Source: Chitinophagaceae bacterium
GTDB taxonomy: Bacteria; Bacteroidota; Bacteroidia; Chitinophagales; Chitinophagaceae
Direction of reading: 5' to 3'
NCBI GenBank assembly: GCA_016787065.1
Contig: JAEUVD010000002.1
Span: forward strand, 186,001-250,000
DNA length: 64,000 bases
The notes below the pieces were generated by a model, which made no database searches, was not told the origin of the DNA, and saw only the letters and a program-made list of their open reading frames with translations. Shown here in pieces: positions 35,391 through 42,959 of this stretch (position 1 is the stretch's first letter; the number at the start of each line of letters is the position of its first letter). Made by a program: the position numbers and the translations under genes.

Positions 35391-36029
35391 ATGGTTCGAA
35401 TTTATATTCTCGAAGATCAGGAACTATACCTGGAAGGCTTGGTGCTTCTTCTTAAAAAGAATAAGCAATTTCAGGTATCGGGGTATGCAAGCAGCGCAAC
35501 ACAGTTTCTATCGGAACTACCCACGATAGCGGCGGATGTTTTTTTACTGGATGTTCATCTTCCGGAATTGGAAGCTGATGTTATACTCAGCGAAATAAGA
35601 AAAATAAAACCACAACAAAAAGTAATTTACCTTACCATGATGCGTGGCAGTCGCATGCTTCACAAGTTAGAAAAATTGAGCTTCCAAGGTTATATACTAA
35701 AGAATGCATCGATTCAAGAACTAACTAACGCCATTGAAATTGTTGCAAAAGGTGGTTTATATTTCTCACCAGAACTAACTCCCGGCACAAACGACTTACC
35801 GGCATTTCGAGATACCATTACGGTAAATAAACCCGAACAAATTTTAACCGAACGCGAGAAAGAAATTCTTAAATTGGTTTGTGAAGAATATAGCAACGCG
35901 CAAATTGCTGAAAAACTTTTTATCAGTGTGGGTACCGTGGATACGCATCGTAAAAATATCATTGGCAAATTAGGTGTAAACAATACCGTTGGACTTGTAA
36001 AGTTTGCCTTAACTCACAATCTTCTCTGA
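35391..36029 (+). CDS. NarL/FixJ-family response regulator
   Basis: A 212-residue regulator. The receiver domain spans residues 1-120 with acidic Glu8/Asp9, phosphoacceptor Asp54 (FLLDVHLPE), Thr82 and Lys104. The LuxR-type helix-turn-helix covers about 152-210 (LTEREKEILKLVCEEYSNAQIAEKLFISVGTVDTHRKNIIGKLGV). Its TGA stop overlaps the ATG of the downstream kinase by one base (TGATG), so the two are translationally coupled partners, with the regulator first. Targets are not evident from the window. Confidence 0.94.
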   Translation: MVRIYILEDQELYLEGLVLLLKKNKQFQVSGYASSATQFLSELPTIAADVFLLDVHLPELEADVILSEIRKIKPQQKVIYLTMMRGSRMLHKLEKLSFQGYILKNASIQELTNAIEIVAKGGLYFSPELTPGTNDLPAFRDTITVNKPEQILTEREKEILKLVCEEYSNAQIAEKLFISVGTVDTHRKNIIGKLGVNNTVGLVKFALTHNLL

Positions 36030-37852
36030 TGCGTTTTCTACTATTAAGTATTTGCCTGGGGTTGGTAACGCTATCAAAGGCCGCAAAAAAAATGCCTATT
36101 GATTCGCTGTACCAAATTGCTGTAAACCTTTCAGAGCAAGAACTCGACACCATGAAACAGCTTGCCTTCGTGTTGAAACAAGATTATGCTAGCAACCCCA
36201 ACGCAATAATTTTTCATCACCGTGTTATGGGTATTTATTACGACACGAAATTGAAACAAGATAGCGCTCGTTTTCATTTTATGCGCGGTATCGAATTGGC
36301 CGACAAACAACAAAACCTCGATGTGCTTTCAGCGCTCTATACCGACATCGCACTAATTTACAGTCGCGAAAAAGCCTACGATGTAGCAAAATCATACTAT
36401 TATAAAGCCATTCGCATCTGTTTACAAATACATCAACAAAAACGTTTAGCAACTTCCTATAGTAACCTCGGTGTTGTGCTTCGTAAACAGAAATTATATC
36501 AGGAAGCACTGAACTATTATAATCTCGCGCTTTCAATAAATCGAGAATTAAAAAACCGTAAATCGGAAGCAAATACTCTAAATAATTTAGGTGCTTTGAA
36601 TTTAGAAATCGGTCGTTTTGAAGAAGCTCGCAAACAATTTACGGAGAGTATTGCCTTACGAATAAAAAATGGCGATAGTCGTTCCCTCCTTTTTGAAATG
36701 TATGCCAACCTAGTTGGTATCGCCGTGCGCACCCATAATAAAGCTTCATTTCAACAATATCTTGATTCAGTAAAAACACTAGCCATCGAATTTCCGGATC
36801 CTACGCGAACCCTCGCCATTCAAAAATTGATGAGTGGCTATTATGAAGAAATGGAAGATTGGAAAAACGCCTTTGAATCGCTACGCCTTCAACAAAAACT
36901 AGAAGATTCGATAGTGAATGTTGAAACGGCGAACACCATGACGGAGATGATGGAGAAATATCAGTCGGAGAAAAAAGAAAAAGAGAACTTACAATTGAGT
37001 TCCGATTTGGAACAACAAAAGCTTCGAAGTCGGAATTGGGTTTGGGCTACGCTCGGACTCAGTGGTTTTTTACTCCTAGGTTTTGTTCTTCTTCAACAAC
37101 GGAATCGAAAAAACAAATTACTCGAAATCAAAAATGCGGAAATCAAAAAACAAAATCAACGCTTGTCGGAATTGAACCATGAAAAGAATGCGTTGATAGG
37201 AATTGTGAGTCATGATTTAAGTGCCCCCTTCGCCAGCATTCGTTTATGGAATACCGTTTTAGAAAGTAATGAAGCCCATGATGAAGAATCGCGAAAAGCG
37301 ATATTGCGCATACAACAAGCCACAGAGTCGGGCGAGCGTATGATAAAAAATATTTTAGATGTAGAGCGCGTATTTAATAAAGAAGAACATGTTTTGGAAT
37401 TGGAACCTTTGCATCTTCATCCACTCATTGTACAAGTTGTACAACAATTTGAAAAGCAACTGGAGGAGAAAAAGCTTTCAGTTAGTTATACAAGCGAGGA
37501 GGATATCCTGTTGCTGAGCGATCGAAATTACCTCCAACGTATTTTTCAGAACTTATTCTCCAATGCGATCAAGTATAGTTATTCCGGAAAAACGATTCAT
37601 TGGCGATTAGAAGCAAAATCCGATCACCTTCACTTCATGATACAAGATGAAGGTATTGGTATTGACGCCACGGAGCTTCCTTTTCTTTTCACCAAATATC
37701 GAAACCTTGGTAACGCTCCAACCGCAGGAGAAAAGAGTTACGGCCTCGGTTTGAATATCACGAAACGCCTATTGGATGAACTTGGCGGCACGATAGAAGT
37801 TCAAAGTAAAAAACAAGAAGGAACTACGGTAATCATTAAGTTTCCTAGGTAG
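36029..37852 (+). CDS. TPR-containing sensor histidine kinase
   Basis: A 607-residue kinase. An N-terminal signal or anchor (residues 1-19) is followed by a tetratricopeptide-repeat sensor region (about 95-290), for example ATSYSNLGVVLRKQKLYQEALNYYNLALSI and LNNLGALNLEIGRFEEARKQF. A coiled coil (300-335), one membrane helix (336-356) and a second coiled coil follow. The HisKA domain has His395 (IVSHDLSAPFASIRL), and the ATPase domain has N-box QNLFSNAIKYS, DEGIGI and GLGLNITKRLL. The TPR region would lie in the periplasm. This TPR-HK architecture is common in Bacteroidetes; the ligand is unknown. It is coupled to the NarL-type regulator by a one-base overlap. Confidence 0.93.
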   Translation: MRFLLLSICLGLVTLSKAAKKMPIDSLYQIAVNLSEQELDTMKQLAFVLKQDYASNPNAIIFHHRVMGIYYDTKLKQDSARFHFMRGIELADKQQNLDVLSALYTDIALIYSREKAYDVAKSYYYKAIRICLQIHQQKRLATSYSNLGVVLRKQKLYQEALNYYNLALSINRELKNRKSEANTLNNLGALNLEIGRFEEARKQFTESIALRIKNGDSRSLLFEMYANLVGIAVRTHNKASFQQYLDSVKTLAIEFPDPTRTLAIQKLMSGYYEEMEDWKNAFESLRLQQKLEDSIVNVETANTMTEMMEKYQSEKKEKENLQLSSDLEQQKLRSRNWVWATLGLSGFLLLGFVLLQQRNRKNKLLEIKNAEIKKQNQRLSELNHEKNALIGIVSHDLSAPFASIRLWNTVLESNEAHDEESRKAILRIQQATESGERMIKNILDVERVFNKEEHVLELEPLHLHPLIVQVVQQFEKQLEEKKLSVSYTSEEDILLLSDRNYLQRIFQNLFSNAIKYSYSGKTIHWRLEAKSDHLHFMIQDEGIGIDATELPFLFTKYRNLGNAPTAGEKSYGLGLNITKRLLDELGGTIEVQSKKQEGTTVIIKFPR

Positions 37853-37914
37853 GTATCTACCAAGGTATACGATTTAATAATCCACAAGTGTTCGGTTTAT
37901 GAGACGCTTACACG

Positions 37915-37922
37915 TACCTTTG
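37915..37922 (+). promoter_or_regulatory. -7 promoter element of the SCO1 operon
   Basis: TACCTTTG followed by CGCC, an exact TAnnTTTG, ending seven bases before the ATG at 37930. Confidence 0.65.
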
Positions 37923-37929
37923 CGCCACC

Positions 37930-38637
37930 ATGACGAAAAGCAGAATCCGCAGTGTACTTTTAGGATCATTACTTACTGTACTGGTGCCCTTAGGGGCCTA
38001 TTGGTATTTGAAATCGAATGGCTATAACGGACGTGTACCCTTGCCCAAACATTACGGTATTGCCAAAATTGTTGACGTTAAGAAAGGAGATAACGTAGTG
38101 AAAGATACGCTGTACCGTGTACTTCAGGACCTTCGGCTAGTGAACCAATTGGGCGACTCGGTATCGCTGAATTCCGATTTGAAGGGAAAAATGTTGATTG
38201 TAAATTTCTTCTTTACAAACTGTACAACTATTTGTCCGGTAATGTCGCACAACATGCAAAAACTAGTTAAGGCATTAAAGAAAGAAGATTCTATTCTTCA
38301 ATTTATTTCGATTTCTGTAGATCCTGAGAATGATAGTGTTCCTCGTTTACGAGATTATGCGAATCGTTTAGATGTAAATCATGATACGTGGTATTTTATG
38401 ACGGGTAATAAGTCTGCAATTTATAACTATGCCCGAACGGAGTTGGAATTGAAAGTACCTCAAGCACCCAAAGAAGGAAATGATTTTATACATCCGGAGC
38501 AATTTGTTCTAATTGATAAATACCGAAACATACGCGGTTATTACAACGGCTTAGATTCGAACAAGGTTCGACAGTGTGCCGAGGATGTGGCTTATCTTAT
38601 GGTTGAAAAAAATAGTGAACACGAACGTAAAAAATAA
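37930..38637 (+). CDS. SCO1/SenC family copper chaperone
   Basis: A 235-residue membrane-anchored thioredoxin-fold protein. The N-terminal helix (residues about 8-27) anchors it on the periplasmic face. The copper site is Cys98-Cys102 in TNCTTICPVM with His188 in DFIHPEQFVLID. SCO proteins deliver copper to, or reduce, the CuA centre of cytochrome oxidase. The downstream DUF420 gene is also often linked to oxidase clusters, which supports a role in respiration. No oxidase gene is in the window. The DUF420 ATG begins two bases after this stop codon. Confidence 0.93.
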   Translation: MTKSRIRSVLLGSLLTVLVPLGAYWYLKSNGYNGRVPLPKHYGIAKIVDVKKGDNVVKDTLYRVLQDLRLVNQLGDSVSLNSDLKGKMLIVNFFFTNCTTICPVMSHNMQKLVKALKKEDSILQFISISVDPENDSVPRLRDYANRLDVNHDTWYFMTGNKSAIYNYARTELELKVPQAPKEGNDFIHPEQFVLIDKYRNIRGYYNGLDSNKVRQCAEDVAYLMVEKNSEHERKK

Positions 38638-38638
38638 C

Positions 38639-39208
38639 ATGAAAAAAAACGACAAACAAGCGCATATTCTAATTTGGATATTTTCGGCCATTGTATTCGT
38701 GGCCGTTACCATACTCGATAAACTTACTCTTGATGTGAACCTCGGTTTTGATGCTCATTTATTTGCCAAGTTAAGTGCCTCCGTAAACTCGATAGTTTCG
38801 ATATTGCTTGTTGCCGGCTTGGTTACCATTAAAAGAAAACAAATCACAACACATAAAAACATCATGCTAAGTGCCATGATGTTATCGGTATTATTTTTAG
38901 CATTCTATATTCTGCATCATTTATTTACCGGAGAAACTAAATATGGCGATCTAGATCATAATGGTTTATTGAGTGATGAAGAAAAAGGAATAGCCGGAAG
39001 TTTACGGTATGTATATTACGTAATTATTTCAACGCATATTACGCTTGCAGGTTTGGTTATGCCTTTTGTTTTATATAGTGCTTATCGTGCATTAATTGGT
39101 GAATACGATAAACATAAAAAACTTGTGCGCTATACATTTCCGATTTGGCTCTACGTAGCCATTACAGGTGTTGTAGTTTATCTGATGATTTCGCCCTATT
39201 ATCAATAA
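38639..39208 (+). CDS. DUF420 integral membrane protein
   Basis: A 189-residue membrane protein with about five helices (residues about 9-27, 42-62, 75-95, 120-145, 160-185). The DUF420 pattern shows as HILIWIFSAIVF, SVNSIVSILLVAGLVTI, HKNIMLSAMMLSVLFLAFYILHH, STHITLAGLVMPFVLYSAYRAL and HKKLVRYTFPIWLYVAITGVVVYLMI. Scattered histidines within or near helices (HH in the third helix, H in STHITLA) suggest haem or metal contact; this is inference. DUF420 proteins are commonly found with cytochrome oxidase assembly genes, as here behind SCO1. The ATG at 38639 is taken; an in-frame upstream ATG lies inside the SCO1 gene. Confidence 0.87.
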   Translation: MKKNDKQAHILIWIFSAIVFVAVTILDKLTLDVNLGFDAHLFAKLSASVNSIVSILLVAGLVTIKRKQITTHKNIMLSAMMLSVLFLAFYILHHLFTGETKYGDLDHNGLLSDEEKGIAGSLRYVYYVIISTHITLAGLVMPFVLYSAYRALIGEYDKHKKLVRYTFPIWLYVAITGVVVYLMISPYYQ

Positions 39209-39224
39209 AGCAATTTCACGTTCC

Positions 39225-39800
39225 TTGCTAGAAACTATTGTACAGCAACTTAAGCAAACAACCCTTTTCGAGTGGTTGGCCTTTGTAACCGGCGTAATAC
39301 AAGTAGTTATGGCACGGTATAATTTGCGATTCAATTTTATTGCCGGCATCGTTAGCACCGCGCTATACATCTACGTGTTTTATTCGGCTGGTTTATTTGC
39401 CGAAAGCGCTCTCAATAGTTATTACCTCGTAATTAGTGTAGTAGGTTACTTTTATTGGAGTGATGCGCAACACACTATGGCACGATGGCAACAACAGGAT
39501 CAGCGCTATGCCCTAATACTATTTTTTTTAAGTTTTGGTTTATTGTTTTTTATTCTGAAAAATTACACCAGCAGTACTGTACCGTTTTTTGATGCTTTGG
39601 TTTCATCCTTAGCTTGGGCAGGTAGTTGGTTGCTTCTTAAACGTAAGCTAGAGAATTGGTTAGTGTTAAACGCATCCAATCTGATAGCGGTTCCGTTATT
39701 AATTTATAAAGATTTATCGCTTACAGCTTTGCTCACACTCATCTATATTTACGTGGCATTTCAGGGTTATATCGCATGGAAAAAGGAAATTTCAAATTAA
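39225..39800 (+). CDS. pnuC: PnuC-type vitamin transporter
   Basis: A 191-residue membrane protein with six to seven helices, matching the PnuC family of facilitated transporters (nicotinamide riboside; relatives take thiamine or riboflavin). Typical features are the N-terminal FEWLAFVTGVIQVVMARYNLRFNFIAGIVSTALYIYVFYSAGLFAESALNSYYLVISVVGYFYWS and the late segment SLAWAGSWLLLKRKLENWLVLNASNLIAVPLLIYK. The TTG start is used because no ATG lies upstream of the first helix. It is 16 bases after the DUF420 stop. No riboswitch fits the short upstream gap, so the transported vitamin stays open. Its 3' end overlaps the next gene by 25 bases. Confidence 0.88.
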   Translation: MLETIVQQLKQTTLFEWLAFVTGVIQVVMARYNLRFNFIAGIVSTALYIYVFYSAGLFAESALNSYYLVISVVGYFYWSDAQHTMARWQQQDQRYALILFFLSFGLLFFILKNYTSSTVPFFDALVSSLAWAGSWLLLKRKLENWLVLNASNLIAVPLLIYKDLSLTALLTLIYIYVAFQGYIAWKKEISN

Positions 39801-41233
39801 GTTCATCGGCCTGGTGGTTGTTTTTACTACCTACCCTTCTTCTGGCGTTTTATCGGAGTGTAGAACTTGATATAACCAACGATGAAGCTTACTCCTTCAA
39901 ACTTGTGGCCGAACTAACCCGTCATTTTGTACCCGCCCGAAATTTAATGTATGGAACGGCTAACACACATTGGCTTAATTCATTCTTCATTTTTATAGAG
40001 CATCACCTCCTAGGCGATCAGGTTTGGATGATTCGGTTACATAATGTGTTCGCTTTGGTGCTGTTGTTTTATGCCTTCTATTTATTGGCTAAGAAGGAAC
40101 AAAGCTTCTTGTTATTTGTACTCTGCTGCATCTTCATTCCATTCAATCATTATCTCTTTGATTTTTTTAGTTTGGCACGAGGCTACGGTTTATCGTTGGC
40201 ATTGGAAGCACTCGCCATTGCCTATATTATTACCGATGCAAAACACTATCGACAACGTATTTATGTATTGTTATCGCTTGGTGTATTGGCCAATTACACG
40301 TTAATTTATGGCTTGCTCGTTTACGGTTTACTTGATTTGTTTTACGAATGGAAAGAACATGGTTGGCGTGTATTTATTCAATCTGTTTTTTACCGCAATC
40401 GTTGGGCACCCATGTTATTGTTGCTATGGGCTATTCCGAATATCTACTACATAAAATATATTTCGTGTGATTTAGAGGAAGGACAACGAAATGGATTTAT
40501 TACCGATACCTTAGGTGTTTTTTTAGGACGAAGTTGGGATGTACTGTCGTATCCCGCAACGATAGCCATCGGGTTTATTTGGTTAGCTAGCATTACCCTG
40601 TTTTACGTTTTTAAACGGAAAGGAATCAGCGAAGGATGGAAGAAAATTATGCTAAGCACCTTTCTCATCATCCTCTTCATTCATGTTTTATATTATGGGT
40701 TGCATATTCCATTTCCATTCGGAAGAACCAGTTTCTTTTTGATAGTACCCTTGCTATTGTTGCTAGCGTTTGTAGTGCATCAGCTTATGGTACCTCTGTC
40801 TAATCCGATTCAGATTTCGTTGTTGAGTGTATTATTCCTTGCCAATTTTCTTTACATTTTCAATTATCGTAACTTAAGATCAACCCTGGAATGGTGGATG
40901 CAACAAGGCATGCACGAGTTTGTAACCGATTCTTATCAAACTATAGGTTCATCGGTAAAAACAGCGAGTATCAGTATGAGTATCGATCATTGGGGTGTTT
41001 ATCATAACTACTATCAGTTTATTTATCCGAAGCAAACCTTCGACTCGGTTTTTGTGTATGATCGTTTTGGCTATGATGTGTTGAGCGTTGAAGAGAAGGA
41101 AAATATGCTGCGCAGTGATTATCTTCTTCTAATTAATAACTATACTTCTTTCCTTCAAAGTAATTGGAAAAAACCTCTTCCTCAAGTGTTGAAACAATAT
41201 CCGGATATGAAGTCGGATTGGTTGAAGAAGTAA
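39776..41233 (+). CDS. GT-C-like polytopic membrane protein
   Basis: A 485-residue membrane protein with about 10 helices and a C-terminal soluble tail of about 100 residues. The first loop has the acidic pair Asp36-Glu37 in LDITNDEAYSF, followed by NTHWLNSFFIF, and a later ARGYGLSLALEAL segment. These are the pattern of GT-C fold glycosyltransferases (PMT/ArnT-like) that use polyprenyl-phosphate sugars. Donor and acceptor are unknown. The gene overlaps pnuC by 25 bases, so it belongs to the SCO1-DUF420-pnuC operon, an odd functional mixture. It ends 13 bases before a converging gene. Confidence 0.75.
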   Translation: MEKGNFKLSSSAWWLFLLPTLLLAFYRSVELDITNDEAYSFKLVAELTRHFVPARNLMYGTANTHWLNSFFIFIEHHLLGDQVWMIRLHNVFALVLLFYAFYLLAKKEQSFLLFVLCCIFIPFNHYLFDFFSLARGYGLSLALEALAIAYIITDAKHYRQRIYVLLSLGVLANYTLIYGLLVYGLLDLFYEWKEHGWRVFIQSVFYRNRWAPMLLLLWAIPNIYYIKYISCDLEEGQRNGFITDTLGVFLGRSWDVLSYPATIAIGFIWLASITLFYVFKRKGISEGWKKIMLSTFLIILFIHVLYYGLHIPFPFGRTSFFLIVPLLLLLAFVVHQLMVPLSNPIQISLLSVLFLANFLYIFNYRNLRSTLEWWMQQGMHEFVTDSYQTIGSSVKTASISMSIDHWGVYHNYYQFIYPKQTFDSVFVYDRFGYDVLSVEEKENMLRSDYLLLINNYTSFLQSNWKKPLPQVLKQYPDMKSDWLKK

Positions 41234-41246
41234 ATGACCGATTTAT

Positions 41247-42800
41247 TTATTCCACTAATAAACTAAACCCTTGTTGCTTTTCTTTACTGCGTACCTCTAC
41301 CCAATACATACCGGCGCTGGCCTGAAGTAACTGATAGCGGTGTTGATCTAATTTCTTGAAAGGAACCGATTGGCCAAACGCATTAAACACCCGTACATCC
41401 AAGGCATCATGCAAGGAATAATCAAGTTGAAAATAGTTCGTTGCTTTAATCGGATTTGGATACAGTTTCAACAAACCATCAAACGTTAACTGGTTCGTAG
41501 CTGTACCCGCATTTGAGTTGCCGCCAAGGTATCGGGCAACACCACCATAAAGCGGACCACAAGTTCCATTCTGACAAGTTCGTGAATAACCACTCAAATA
41601 AATTTTGCCGTCTTGTGTTAAGCTAAGTCCGGAACTACTGTTGTTATTATTTGTACCAAAAATATTCATGAAAAGTCCGTTAGGTGCAAAGTTTTGATCA
41701 AAGCTTCCATCGGGTTTTACCATTAGCAATGCAAAGTGAACGGTATCGCCGGAGCCTTGATTTCCGGTCATAAGAATGTTCCCGTTGGTTAACATGACCG
41801 CATTCAAATGATACTCATGTTCCTGATGACCACTCAAATCGTAAATCTTCCAGCCAGACGAACCAAAGGCTGCATCGGGGGTGCCATTGTTTTTTATTTT
41901 CAAAAGAGAATAATCCCAATCCATGCCATTATAAGCCGCCCCGGTAACATAATAATCATTGGCACTATTCACAAAGATTCGAACACCTTCATTATGATGA
42001 TTGGTAGCAGAATTATAAACGGCAATACCATCACTATCAAAGGAGTTATCTAAAGCACCTGAAGGGGTAAATCGCATAACAGTGAGTTGAGTAAAAATGT
42101 TGCTTCCTTGTGTGGTGTAGTATTTCCCGGTAATAACGATATTATTATTTTGGTCGGTTTTTAAATCTCTGATTTCGTAATACACTCCGGTACCCGAACT
42201 ATTCACATTCGTGGACCCTAAATTTCCAAAATTACCATCCATATACCCACTGGCATGGAAACGTGTAATGGATGCCGTACTTACTCCCTTCATACCGGCT
42301 ATCAGCAACTTATCGCTGTTCGGTTCCGGAATCAGTTGATTGAAGGTGTAAAAATTCGAATACGATGAAATTCCTCCATTACCAAAACTTGCATCCAAGC
42401 TACCATCGGGTTTCACTTTAGCCACAAAGGCATAGGTATTTGATCCGGTACTGGTAGAGCCACATACATAGAGGGTATCTTGTTTCAAATAAGTACCTTT
42501 AATAGTGGTTGTAGCACTGGCAACCTGTATGGATAGCTTGCCACTCGAGCCATAAGTATTATCCACAGTACCATTATTTTGCAAGCGTCGTATATACACA
42601 TGACCATTTCCAAAGGGGTTATACACTACCAAAACTTGTCCGTTTGGCAACGATAACACGCGATCACAAAGTCTACTCCCATCCGTAATGAGGGTGCCAT
42701 TGGTATGAAACGAATTATCTAAGGAACAAGGTGTTTGGGCGAATAATGGCGTACTGAGAACTAAGGTTAAAAGCACAAGGATGGTGTATAATTTCTTCAT
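41247..42800 (-). CDS. Secreted delta-60 repeat protein with T9SS sorting domain
   Basis: A 517-residue exported protein. After the signal peptide (MKKLYTILVLLTLVLSTPLFAQ) come repeated units of about 50-60 residues with the motif LDxxFGxxG and its variants (SLDASFGNGGIS, TPDAAFGSSGW, ALDNSFDSDGI). These are the delta-60 repeats, which probably fold as a beta-propeller. The C-terminal 80 residues are a type A sorting domain (LLKLYPNPIKATNYFQLDY, VRVFNAFGQSV, SAGMYWVEV), so secretion by T9SS and surface attachment or release is expected. Ligand unknown. It is divergently transcribed from the next large T9SS cargo gene. Confidence 0.88.
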   Translation of the reverse strand: MKKLYTILVLLTLVLSTPLFAQTPCSLDNSFHTNGTLITDGSRLCDRVLSLPNGQVLVVYNPFGNGHVYIRRLQNNGTVDNTYGSSGKLSIQVASATTTIKGTYLKQDTLYVCGSTSTGSNTYAFVAKVKPDGSLDASFGNGGISSYSNFYTFNQLIPEPNSDKLLIAGMKGVSTASITRFHASGYMDGNFGNLGSTNVNSSGTGVYYEIRDLKTDQNNNIVITGKYYTTQGSNIFTQLTVMRFTPSGALDNSFDSDGIAVYNSATNHHNEGVRIFVNSANDYYVTGAAYNGMDWDYSLLKIKNNGTPDAAFGSSGWKIYDLSGHQEHEYHLNAVMLTNGNILMTGNQGSGDTVHFALLMVKPDGSFDQNFAPNGLFMNIFGTNNNNSSSGLSLTQDGKIYLSGYSRTCQNGTCGPLYGGVARYLGGNSNAGTATNQLTFDGLLKLYPNPIKATNYFQLDYSLHDALDVRVFNAFGQSVPFKKLDQHRYQLLQASAGMYWVEVRSKEKQQGFSLLVE

Positions 42801-42959
42801 GGTGAGGCGTGTTTGCTAGGGAAAGACGGCATACAATTCAGAAATGTTAGTCTATAAACGATCCCGATGACTTTTTTACAACCTTGGAATCAATCTGTAC
42901 GTCTTCGAGTTACTACTTTATCTTCAGTAATTTGTATCTTCGAAACCTCAAAACCGCCT

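Noticed and set aside
37433..37449. TTGTACAAGTTGTACAA repeat
   Set aside because: It lies inside the coding sequence of the histidine kinase and is explained by its codons; similarity to the aspS palindrome is probably chance.
39209..39224. Riboswitch for pnuC
   Set aside because: Only 16 bases separate DUF420 and pnuC, too few for any known vitamin riboswitch; no upstream leader in the operon either.
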